This document shows positions 36,610 through 46,479 of a stretch of DNA of 64,000 bases, piece by piece. A program made the translations under genes and the position numbers. Under the pieces are notes generated by a model that ran no database searches, had not been told where the DNA came from, and saw only the letters and a program-made list of their open reading frames with translations. The stretch is taken from NCBI GenBank assembly GCA_039602395.1, contig JBCNJP010000006.1, positions 8,772,766 to 8,836,765 on the forward strand. The letters run 5' to 3'. Source of the stretch: Deinandra increscens subsp. villosa. Taxonomy: Eukaryota > Streptophyta > Magnoliopsida > Asterales > Asteraceae. How positions within the stretch are numbered: position 1 is the stretch's first letter; every line of letters begins with the position of its first letter.

Positions 36610-37690
36610 CGTCCAATTAGGATGGTGAGGAGCAATTAGGAGCAATTAGGACCAACTAGACTCAATGAGGACTAAATACTGACAATTAGCGTCATTTAAG
36701 ATACTTTAGTGAAGACCAGTTAATTATGGTCAATTAATATGGTCAATGAATACAAATTAGGACCAGTTCAATGAGAAGGTCGATTATGCTCATAGGACCG
36801 ATAAGGACGGAGCATGAAGGAAGTGACTAATGAGGATTGATAATCAAGTATGACCAATTAGGACTAATTGGGGCCAATTAGTTAAAATGAGGACCAATGA
36901 TACCAATAAGGGTAAATCAGGGTTAGTGATGGTCGATTAAGACCAATTAGGTTCAATTAGGGTCAATGAGGACCAATTAGGACCAATGATGGTCGAATAT
37001 GCTCGATTAGGACCAATAAGGATGAATTATGACTTATTAGGGCCAGTTAGGACCGATGAGGGCCAATTAGACAGAATAAGTACCAATATGGCTCAATTCG
37101 GGTTAATGAGGAGCAATTTGCACAAAATGGACCAATAAGGACCAATTAGTGTCAGTTAACCTCAATAAGGACCTACTAGATTTATCGTTTACCATTTACT
37201 TTGTAGTACAACAAATTTGAGTCAATTAGGCCCAATTGATCCCAATTGATTATAATTGGTCCTAAATGAGCCTAATTGACCGTAAGTGATCTTCATTGAA
37301 CCTAACCGAGCCGAATAGACTATAATTGACCTTCATTGGCCCTAATTCATCCTAACTGAGTGTGCACTGGCCCTCATTGGTACTCATTTGTCATAAATGA
37401 CCATGGTTGACCTTAATTCAGTCTACTGGTCCTCATTGAGCGTAATTTGGCCCTCAATCGGCCTAATAGACCCTAATTGGTCATATTTGGTCCTCATAAG
37501 GCGTCGACATTGAGCAAAATCGACCCTCGTTAATTAGTTATAACTGGTCTTCATCAGTGACCCTAATTGATCCTCATTGACCCAAATTGACCCCAATTTA
37601 CCCTAACTGGGCCTCGTGGTTTCGTTGGTCCTAATTGGTCCTACTTTATCTTCATTTGTCCTCATCGGTCTGAATCGACCCTAATTGATG
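36610..37690. repeat. Large imperfect inverted array of 10-12-base repeats
   Basis: The left half (36610-37180) consists of degenerate units around GGACCAATTAGG, AGGACCAATGAGG and ATGGTCGATTAGG. The right half (37215-37690) has the reverse-complement forms CCTAATTGGTCC, CCTCATTGG and ATTGACC. The switch of orientation is near 37190-37250. No long ORF exists here. The whole looks like a divergent minisatellite folded head to head, able to form an extended imperfect hairpin. It lies just upstream of the extra ORF. Confidence 0.85.
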
Positions 37691-37976
37691 TGGATTCAAT
37701 TAAAATAAATTAATAATATTTTTCTAAACCTAATTGATGTGGATTCAATTAATGTAATGAAACTTCAAATCTTTTAAAATTTCTAAACTTAAATAACTTC
37801 AACTAAATGGGCAAACTCCAATAACTTCCCCTGTTTCAACTCTTAGGGTTCACTGTGATCCAGAAGAACTGCCGTTAGTGTAAAACTGCATTTTCGAAAA
37901 ACAGTTACCCTCTATTTTCTCTCGAGGTTTCTAATTGGCGATTTAAACCTAAACCTTACTCTCTAATTTCTACCAA
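37691..37976 (+). promoter_or_regulatory. Upstream leader of the extra ORF in the CACTA element
   Basis: It contains a duplicated CTAATTGATGTGGATTCAATTAA (reduced here to its core TAATTGATGTGGATTCAA) near 37681 and 37728, then pyrimidine-rich sequence and AAACCCTAA-like text before the reading frame. This resembles the 5' leader before copy 1 at 1690-1859 in style. No TATA box was assigned with confidence. Confidence 0.35.
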
Positions 37977-40900
37977 GTGGCACCCAAATTGAATCGAAAG
38001 GCTGCATCAAAGGCTACTCAACTGTTCTTCGCCGAACACAATGTTGTAGCGTACTTCGAGAAGTCTGATAAGTCAAAGCTATTTGATGAAATGAACGATT
38101 TCCTCGAGAAATCCAACACTCATTTTGCTTTAACTGTGAATCCTGTAATATGCAAGCAGAGAATTGCTGAATTTTGGGACTCAGCCAAAAAATCTGTTGA
38201 TAGCAACGAGGTTGGTAAAATTGACTCTAGAGTCAATGGGAATGAGATTAGTTTGACTGAAGAAATGATCCGGAAGCACATGAAATTCAATGATGCAGGA
38301 GGTGATCCTGATTACAAGTCTGAATTGTACTTGAAGATGTACGAAGCAATTGGGTATGTGGGTGACTTAACTTGTAGGACCATCAAAAAGGGACAACTAC
38401 CCTATGTTTGGCGATATCTTGCTCATACCATTCTCCACTGCCTGTCTCACAAGAAAACTGCGTGGGATGAACTTGCTGCACCTCAATCATCCGCTTTTCA
38501 TGGATTGGTAAATGGGCTCAAATTTAACTTTTCAAAAATGATATTTGATGGAATGATGGAAAATCTAAAACCTAAAAGGATCTTTTACATGTACCCCAGA
38601 TTCATCCAACACATTCTCAATTGTGAATTTCCAAATCTGCAAATCTCTGATCAACATCTTGAACTAAAATCTTTTACAAGTAAAACATTTTCTAACATGC
38701 AAGTGAACAAAATTGTTTTCCTTGGTAAAGACACATCACACCCTATTCCTAACGCCAGGACTGCTCCTGAGCAAACTGCTCCTGGTGACAACATTGTTAC
38801 ACCAACAAGTGTTGAGCCCACACCAGACCGACCATCCTCTTCCACTAATATACAAATTCCCACCATTCCCACCAAAAGGAAGAGGATGTCCACATCAAAA
38901 ACCACACCCAAAAATACCACACGGACTCCACAATCACCCAGAAGGAAGAGGACTAGGTCTCCTTTACTTAGACCCTCCACAGGACTACCTCAGAATGAGG
39001 GTGGTATATCACCTAGGCCACGTGAAGTAGATTCCCCAACCCTTATTGCAGGGAATATACTGCTGGACTTGGTTCAATCACCCAACCGACATTCTGGTGA
39101 TAAGGTGACTTGCAGTAGTGATGAAGCAAGTCAGGTGGAAAGGGCTGACACTACTCATGAAGTCCTAGTGGACCCTGAGGACAGTGCCAACATCATTAAG
39201 ACCCAATCCACGGCAACTGTTTCTGTTAGGGAACCTATTCAGGAACCTTTGATTGACAACAGGAATCCCAGGTGCCAAGAAACCATGGGTGCTGAGCGTG
39301 AATTGACGGTTCGATGTACAAAACTTGAAAATGAATTGGCAGCTCTCCGTGCAATTGTGAGAGCTCAAGGAGAAGAAATTGAACGGTTGAAGGCAGGACA
39401 ATCTGTGAAAGCCACTGATAGGTAAGGTTGTCAACCATGCATACGTTGAAATGAAATTCACATGCAAAAATAGATTTAATTCAAAATAGGATCTTGCACA
39501 GGGTGTCTTCCTCAGATGTTGATGAAGTTGAACAAGTTGATCCGGTTGAACAACTTCATCCGGAGGAAGAAGGCCATGTTGATCAGGTTGAACTAGTTGA
39601 TCCGGTTGAACAACTTCATCCGGAGGAAGAAGACCATGTTGATCAGGTTGAACTAGTTGATCCGGTTGAACAACTTCATCCGGAGGAAGAAGGCCATGTT
39701 GATCAGGTTGAACTAGTTGATCCGGTTGAACAACTTCATCCGGAGGAAGAAGGCCATGTTGATCAGGTTGAACTAGTTGATCCGGTTGAACAACTTCATC
39801 AGGTGCAAGTGACTGCTGATAATCAGATTATCACAAGCGTGATGAGTGATCTGCAAACCACAAATGTGGATATAGCTCCTGAAGCTCTATCTTTCATGAG
39901 AAAAATGATGATTAGGAATACTCTTAACTGCACTTGGTTTAGGAGTGCTCCATCTCTGCCCACCATTCATCTTTTAAAGCCTAGTGCTCCATCTCTGCCC
40001 ATCATTCCTGTTTTAAAGCCAATCACTGCTGAGGAAATTCCTGAGCAAGTTATCTCGGAAGCCAGTCCCAATGCTGCAACTTCACTTCATGAGTCTCCAA
40101 AACCTGCTGATGATGATTCTCTTGATGAGAGAAGTATCTCTGGTTTCACTGACATAGAGGATGATGATAATCTGAGCACAGGAGGTCAGAGAGAAGACAT
40201 GGACCCTGTTACAAAGGCTCTGTTGGATCAGTATGAAAAGGAGAATGCTGAGGTACGAAAGAAGTTCCAAGAACAAAAGGAAATTGCAGAGTTTGAAGAA
40301 CAGAAACGACTACTCATAGAAGAAGGTATTTATGAGTATGTCATCAACAATGCAGACCTAATGTTCTTTATCAATGCAGCAAGGAGAAGATCTGATCTGT
40401 ACATAGAAGAAAGAATTGCCAAAGCCGAAGAGAAAGGTCTTTCAGACAGAGTTGAGATGTACAGAAAGATCTTATGTAATGAGTATAGGATGATTCGGAT
40501 GAAGAGAAATGAAGATAACAAAATTTTCCTATGTCAGTTCAGTGTGATGCTCAGAAGCAAGGAATGCTTTACTGATGCATGGGTTGATGAAATGAACGGT
40601 GATGACTTGATCAGATGGATGTACATGATCCTAGTCATCAGAGCTGATCAAGCCAATGAGATGAATGTAAAGAGATTTGTTGATAGATCTTTAGAACAGG
40701 ATCAACAAGAGAAGCAAGGTACTAGATATCAAACTCTATCTGAGGAGGATGACTTGCTGATTCATAAATGGTACTTCAAGGAAATCTTGGCGAGGGACCC
40801 AAAAATAATCAACTCTTGCAAATTGCCAAGGCTGAGAAACGACTATGATGCTATCAGGAAGAGCCAAGTTGAAAATGAAAGAGTTACTGGTGTGAAAAAG

Positions 40901-42103
40901 CCACCAGGTATGCATGCTCTGTTTGACTCCTTACATCCTGAAGGTCTTAGCTACCTCAAAGAAAAGAAGAGTAAAGCTCCTGTGCAAACTACTCAGCAAA
41001 AAAAGCCGCCAAGGATCAACATTATCAAGGAAATGTTTGACACTGTCTCTGATCCTCATCTCTCATCATCTAAACCCTCCACCACAACCTCACAACCGAC
41101 TGCTCCCTCATTACCAGGTGCATTTTCTGGTCTGAATAGAACTCTAGCCTCGCAGCAACCCAGAAGAAACCCTGCTGCTAGAACTAGTAGACCATAAAAA
41201 AATCCTAAACCTGTAAAATTAAAGCCTATTCCACCAAAGTTTAGAGCAGATAACTTCACACCCATTGTACCACATCCTCACCTAAACAAACCCCGAAAAC
41301 CCTCATCTCCACCCAAGTCACCAGAAAAACCACCCACCAAGAGAATGAAGTCAGTGGCTAGGAAGGGAAAAGGAAAAGTGATCAATGAGGAGGATGAATA
41401 CAAAGATATACCTACTGAAAGGAGAAGAATCATCTCCTGGAGGTATGATGATGAAGCAAAAGTATACCTGTTCACAACCAGTTCATGTGAGGTACTAAAG
41501 TTTACAGCTGAAGAAGCTATGTACAACCTCACTGACCATGAGTTGGGTGATGTTAGACAGTCACGTGGTGATATGAAGGGTGCGTGTTCACAAGAGGAAT
41601 CCTTAATGCTGAGGATAAGGATGTATTTGGATGAGTTATACGGGGAAGTAGACGAAGCCACACAACGCAGCATTGACAATCCTGTTTCGACACTTGAAGT
41701 TGATAAGGATGGAAATTTGGTAGTCTATAGAGCTGATGGGTCATTCACAACGAATAGTACAGTTCCAGATCCAGAATGGAGCCAGGATGACAAAGACCGA
41801 ATCCATTTAATAATGACAAGTAACAGGCTTCATCAGGTTTTTATTAAGAGAAAAAGGGTGGCCAACTGGGAGTATAAGAAAGAAACAAACATGTATCACA
41901 TTTTCACCAGTGAAGGTGAGACAATTAGAAGCTTACACGATGCTCTAAATGGGCTTTCTAAAGATGAGATACGAGATATTGTCAGGATTGGTGATACTGA
42001 GAGCAGAATAATGACACGGACCTTTCATGAAAGTCTCCTATGTAACAAGGCCAAATTTCGGTTACAAGCTATTGAAGAGGAGAACAAGATGGGAACCGGA
42101 TGA
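37977..42103 (+). CDS. Extra ORF of copia type, copy 2, carried inside the CACTA element
   Basis: Two exons are predicted: 37977-39421 and 39502 onward. They are joined over an 80-bp intron with donor GATAG|GTAAGG and acceptor TTGCACAG|G, and the join is in frame. The first stop is TAA at 41195-41197 (1046 codons). The same frame then stays open to TGA at 42101-42103, and the post-stop part still matches copy 1 (RADNFTPIVP). The N-terminal domain (residues about 15-260) has EHNVVAYFEKS, FALTVNPVICKQ, WRYLAHTILHCLS, FNFSKMIFDGM and MYPRFIQHIL, all with counterparts in copies 1 and 3. Next come a disordered S/T/P region, a coiled coil near residues 440-475, four 20-aa repeats and a charged helical region. 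Past the stop is a domain with two repeated modules (RRIISWRYDDEAKVYLF and KRVANWEYKKETNMYHIF). Where copy 1 has ATG, this copy has GTG at 37977; the next in-frame ATG is 38091. Function is unknown. Confidence 0.7.
39422..39501 (+). other. Predicted 80-bp intron in the extra ORF
   Basis: GTAAGG at 39422 and CTTGCACAG ending at 39501 satisfy plant splice consensus. Reading through unspliced meets TAA at 39423-39425, and splicing joins the two long frames exactly (AG|G codon). The interior is T/A-rich as expected for a plant intron. Confidence 0.75.
39535..39800 (+). repeat. 60-bp tandem repeat, four full copies plus a partial, in coding sequence
   Basis: The 60-base unit starting TCCGGTTGAACAACTTCATC recurs at exactly 39541, 39601, 39661 and 39721, with a partial fifth at 39781. 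It encodes the 20-residue unit VDPVEQLHPEEEGHVDQVEL, acidic and hydrophilic. Copies 1, 3 and 4 are identical, and copy 2 differs by one base (GAC for GGC). Confidence 0.95.
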
Positions 42104-42847
42104 ACTTGGTTGGAAGAAGAGTTGATCCCTGTATTTGTGTACAATTGCATAAGTTGTTCCAGTTTGTATGTTAACATGATAGTTGTTGCAGTTTTATTCA
42201 TACACTTTTCATCTATAATTAATAACATACACATTTTCAATGAATCATAGCAGACCTCCATTTCACTCATAATTAACTGTGATCTTACATGAAGGATATA
42301 TTCATATGCTATGTTAGTGTAGTATATGTTGGCATTTTGATATGGTGGGATGAGATGATATATAAACAGGATAAATTTTACTTCTTAAGTAAATTGGAAG
42401 AAGAGAAAACCGGATGAACTACAATTCTTCAGGAAGAAGAGTTCATGAGGATTGAGAGAAGATGAACTAGAGTTCTTAAGGATGAACCGGATAAACTAGA
42501 GTTCTAAAGTTCTTCAGGATGGTTAACCAGTTTTCTTATATTATAAATACATACACATTTTCAATGAATCATAGCAGACTCCATTTTACTCATAACTGTG
42601 ATCTTACATGAAGTATATATTCATATGTTATGTTAGTATATGTTGGCATTTTGATATGATTGGATGAGATGATTTATAAACAGGATAAATTTTACTTCTA
42701 AATTGGATAAAATCACATCAGTTGACTGTAAAATCTACTTGCAACAATCAAATTTAGAATAAAATCAACTTAAATGATTGAGATAAAATCAAACTAATAA
42801 TTAATGGTGTTAACCAAAACAAAACATGAGGAAGAGCTTACAAAAAC

Positions 42848-42879
<32 letters not shown>

Positions 42880-42935
42880 TGATTAATTTATACAAAGATT
42901 TTCATCAGATCCTATACAAAAATCTATCTAACTAG
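42104..42935 (+). other. 3' flank of the extra ORF with a tandem duplication and TA microsatellite
   Basis: A block beginning TTTTCAATGAATCATAGCAG and ending AGGATAAATTTTACTTCT occurs twice (about 42233-42390 and 42551-42700). Between them lie AACCGGATGAACTAGAGTTC-type motifs. A TA dinucleotide run of about 30 bases lies at 42852-42880. No gene is visible on the plus strand. Confidence 0.7.
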
Positions 42936-43566
42936 TTAAGACCTAGCATCCGACATATAGTCTTCATCATCCAAGAAGTTGCTGCTGCTGCTGCTGTCAT
43001 CAGGAAACAGCTTTTGACCAGGCGGCAATCTCGGTCCCAACTCGGAGGTTTTGTAGGTTGAATCCCTGTTCCGGATTAAAAACACATCCAGCTCTCTCTC
43101 CCCCTCTGGTCCTTGGAGATGAAGTTTCATATCCCTTACAACTTCGGGAGTGATGAAATCAGCGTACTCAAGCCCGTATTTGATGGACAGAGGTGGGATC
43201 CTCCAGTAAATGAGGAAATACCCAATCGATGTGTGGTTTAGGTATTGCACCATTTGATCCAGATCATGACAATCAAATGTGCGAATGTCGACATAGTCGA
43301 CATAATCTACCTTTCCCTTCCACACATCCTGGTCGGCGGCATTCCGGTGGAAATCGCCACAGTGATGGACCTTTAGGGTGAACCTCCGACCACCTGTAAA
43401 AAACCCAAATGCAGAGTAGAGAGTAAGTAACTAAAAAACATAAAACCCTAAAAATAAAAACGTACAGCCATTGTTGAGTGAAAATACACTTACGGGGAGT
43501 CTTGCCGTAGTAGGGTGCTGGTTCATTAACACCCCTAATCCTCCATTGTTTACCAAAGGCAGCCAT
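42936..43566 (-). CDS. PB1-like domain protein, two exons, 176 aa
   Basis: Exon 1 runs 43566-43494 (start MAAFGKQWRIRGVNEPAPYY). A 100-bp intron at 43493-43394 has donor CCC|GTAAGT and acceptor TTTTTTACAG|GTG. Exon 2 runs 43393-42936, and the frame is kept across the junction (split CGT codon). The spliced protein reads GRRFTLKVHHCGDF, then WKGKVDYVDYVDIRTF, LDQMVQYLNH, YFLIYWRIPPLSIKYGL and LDVFLIRN. This follows the order of the PB1-like N-terminal domain that I recall from plant proteins, often found with transposon-derived (MuDR-like) genes. The C-terminus has a serine run and an acidic tail. The frame is intact. It lies antiparallel to the extra ORF, 830 bases from its end, within the CACTA element. 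It may be a passenger of host or MULE origin. Confidence 0.65.
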
Positions 43567-44865
43567 TGATCGATCGAAGTTTTTTTTCTTGTTGATCAGG
43601 AAATACGTTCGTACAGAAGATTTTGGTGGTGAAAAAGTGGAAATTTAAAGGCAGACAGGACACGCTACCAGCTATGGTGGGAAGAAGTGGAAAGGTCAGG
43701 CCAAGATAACCGTGTATATTTATTACCTTTACCACGCAAATCCTGTTTTTACCGTGTCTATTTATTACCTTTGGCAACGCAAATTTTGTTTATCAATTAT
43801 TTCTTATGTGATGGGAGTAATAAAATAAGTTCTGGTTAAAATATAACCAATTAATACTTCTGTCTCAATGGTTCTTCTTAATCTTGTAGTGAGTTCCTTT
43901 CTTTTGACTGACCCAGGTTCAAGCCTTGTTTGCTACAATTTATAATTTTTGATTGTTTAATAGTGGATGACAGGATTTATAAACTGGCTAGATTTTAATT
44001 CTTCAATAAATTAGAACAAGAAACAAAACCGTATGAACTAACAAGAACAAAACCATATGAACTATAATTCCTCAGGAAGAACAGGAAGAATAGAACCGGA
44101 TGAACTAGAGTTCTTCAGGATCAAGAGTAATTATTCAGTAATAGAACAGGATGAACTACAGTTCTTCAGGATGAACCGGATAAACTAGAGTTCTTCAGGA
44201 TGAACTATATATACTATAGTTGTTATTTTTGTTCGTAGTCTATTGGATATTCCCATGTATTTAAACCCATTATCTAGTGAATTAAAATCATTCTGGTTGA
44301 ATACAATTCTCTATACACTAATATTTAGTCACACAACCTAATATATATATGTAGAAGACTATAACCTTAGAGAGAAGATTTCATCCGGATTGAGAGAAGA
44401 TGAACAGAAACGGATGAAAATACATTATATTAAATTAAAAATCAATTCATTACATAAAAGGGAAAAGAAGCGGCTGAAGACAAATCCCTCTTTGCTTTCT
44501 CACAATTACATACACATAATCCAAAGGGGGTATGATTCCATTAATACATTGATCTATAAAATTACAACTTTAAAACTACTAACTTAAAGGGAAAAGAAGC
44601 GGCTGAAGACAAATCCCTCTTTGCTTCTCACATGGTGCTCTAGAGAGATTGTCTAAGAATCATCATATAACGGCTACTTGCTGCTTTCTCACATGCACTT
44701 GCTTCTGATCAACTGAAAATGGTGAAGAAGTGGCTGGAAGAAATCAGGTTCATGGGGCCAGAAGCGAGAGAAGCACCTGGACAATACAGGTGCTGCAAAC
44801 CACAACATGTGCCGGCCCTTGCCGCTGACTTTACAAAATTATATAATAACTTAAAATCTGCTCCC
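43567..44865. other. CACTA interior with GGATGAACT-type repeats
   Basis: No clear gene. Near 43990-44210 the motif CCGGATGAACTAGAGTTCTTCAGGATGAAC occurs in several variants (core GATGAACTAGAGTTCTTCAG), also seen at 42400-42530, 44370-44420 and 34610-34670. A 45-base block starting GGGAAAAGAAGCGGCTGAAG is repeated at about 44459 and 44589. A plus-strand ORF at 44719-44919 (MVKKWLEEIRFMGPEAREAP) has no recognised motif. Confidence 0.6.
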
Positions 44866-44943
44866 AGGAGTTATGAAGCCGAAACCCTTGGTGTCGTTGA
44901 ACCACTTCACGGTACCTGATTTCCTACCGCCTTCGTCCGCCAT
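44866..44943 (-). pseudogene. Captured 5' fragment of a cold-shock-domain protein gene
   Basis: On the minus strand the ATG at 44943 begins MADEGGRKSGTVKWFNDTKG, continuing FGFITP. This is the start of a plant cold-shock-domain, glycine-rich RNA-binding protein, including the RNP1 core KGFGFI. Homology stops after ITP near 44870, where a normal gene would continue into the rest of the domain. Here the frame runs into unrelated sequence. Only about a third of the domain and none of the glycine-rich or zinc-knuckle tail is present, so it cannot bind nucleic acid as a normal family member. Its GC content is higher than the surroundings. It is best read as a host gene piece captured by the CACTA element. 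Confidence 0.82.
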
Positions 44944-45719
44944 TTTCGTTTTCAGATTGTCTGGGGCTGAGGGAACTGAAAATGGTGAAGAAGCATCTCT
45001 TTTGCTACATCTCCTACATCGTTCCCCTTCCACAATCCAACATCGTTATCCGGGCCATTTGAGTGATTGGTACCACCCAATGTTGCAACTAAAGTTAGAT
45101 CTATTATTAATAACAATAATAAATCATAATTTATCAAGCACATTATAAATTAATCAAGGAATGAGTAAAAGAAAGAAAGGAGGGTCGTGAGATCAACTAC
45201 CTTGTTCAAGTTTAGGGTTGCAACAAACAGGGCATGCAAACCTCATATGGGCCCTTACTGCTGATTGTTATAAAATTATATAATAACTTAAAATCTGCTC
45301 TCAGTAAAGCATTTGTATGAACCATTAGAGACTCCTCGTCTCCATGGTTTCCACAATAACTTAAAATCTGCTCCCAGGAGATACAGAGTACAATCTTTCC
45401 CTGCATAAGAAAAAATTACCAAATCTGAGACGAAAATTTCAATCGAACTTCAGTGGTGAAGATGATAACTTACCGTTTTCCACATATGGATGACACCAAT
45501 TCCACATTTTTTTCCGGCGATGATGGACGAAAAACAGAGAGAGAGAGACTGGGAGAAAAGGGGCATGGTGGAGATGATGATGAAAACTGATACAGAGATA
45601 AGTATATATTGATAATCGAGGGGCGTGGTAGATGGAGATTAGACCAATAAAGTAAATAAAATAATCATGATTACAAGCGCCGTCGACTGTTTGTCTTCTT
45701 TTAGCCACCTAAAATTAAT
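44944..45719. other. CACTA interior, no gene recognised
   Basis: Contains a repeated ATAATAACTTAAAATCTGCTC phrase (core TAACTTAAAATCTGCTC, near 44843, 45282 and 45357) and a GA-rich run near 45535-45550. The stretch next to the cold-shock ATG may include captured 5' UTR of that gene. No complete ORF is supported. Confidence 0.5.
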
Positions 45720-46463
45720 ATACCGTGACCATTTGTCATAATTTGTCACGCAACCAATGTTTAATATGAGTGGCCATATCACAAGATAATAAAAAATGAT
45801 AAACATATAAACACAAATCTTCTCTTTTTCGCCACGCGTTTAATATTACCGTGACCATAAAATAGATTTTTGTCACTCACACCCTACCATTTAGTCACGG
45901 TTAATATATGTGGCCATAGGTAATAGATTTTTGTCACTCACAACCTACCGTGACCATTAGTCATCTAATATTTAGTCACACAACCTAATAACAGTGGCCA
46001 TATGTACTAGCTTTTAGCCACATAACTAAGTAAAAAGCGTGGCCATTGCTCACATTTAGCCACACATAATATATACTTAATAGTTTTGTTTTCTTTTAAT
46101 TTACTAAGTAATAAAATCTACTCTTTCGTCACACAACATTATTTAAGCGTGGCCATACATTCCTTTTTGGTCACACGAATAAAAAATCATAAAAATTCCG
46201 TCGCCATTTGGTGCATTTCGCCACTCTTTTTTAAGTGTGACAAATAAGTGCCACATGTTTTTGTAGAACAGTGGCTAAAGCCTCTGCAACTGATTGTTGT
46301 TGTCACATAAACAAAAAAATACGTGGCTAAAAGGGTCCAAAGGCTATATATTTGGCCACAGGTACAAAATATATGTGGCTAAAACGAGAATTTCTTACCT
46401 TTGGCCACGTTTTTTACAAAACAGTGGCTATGCGATATCAAAAAAACCGTGGCTAAAGCCACT
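45720..46463 (-). repeat. CACTA right subterminal repeat region
   Basis: Many copies of GTGGCCA or its complement TGGCCAC, with variants such as CGTGACCAT, TAGTCACG and GTGGCTAAAG, occur in both orientations at 20-60-base spacing. Unlike the left end they are not organised in a regular 149-bp array. Confidence 0.85.
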
Positions 46464-46476
46464 TTTTGACGTAGTG
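46464..46476 (-). repeat. CACTA right terminal inverted repeat
   Basis: TTTTGACGTAGTG, the exact inverse of the left terminal 13 bases. It is followed by TAA (46477-46479), the target duplication. Confidence 0.92.
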
Positions 46477-46479
46477 TAA

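Larger units (their letters stand above)
32437..46476. mobile_element. CACTA (En/Spm) transposon, 14,040 bp, non-autonomous composite
   Basis: The element starts CACTACGTCAAAA at 32437 and ends in its exact inverse complement at 46476. It is flanked by TAA on both sides, the 3-bp duplication expected for CACTA elements. Both ends have long subterminal arrays built on GTGGCCAAAGG or its complement, as in En/Spm relatives. I see no TNPD-type transposase in any frame. Instead the interior holds a small coiled-coil gene, an inverted array of short repeats, a 1.3k-codon copy of the copia extra ORF, a PB1-like gene and a cold-shock-domain fragment. It is best described as a CACTA element carrying captured sequences. 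Confidence 0.93.

Noticed and set aside
37977..42103. Functional label longin-like or synaptobrevin-like for the extra ORF
   Set aside because: I recall such automatic labels on homologues, but I see no longin or SNARE motif here.
42845..42885. TA dinucleotide run as a regulatory or origin element
   Set aside because: An ordinary microsatellite in AT-rich plant DNA.
32437..46476. MULE or Helitron instead of CACTA
   Set aside because: The 13-bp CACTA ends, 3-bp duplication and subterminal motif arrays fit En/Spm. MULEs give 9-bp duplications and longer inverted repeats.
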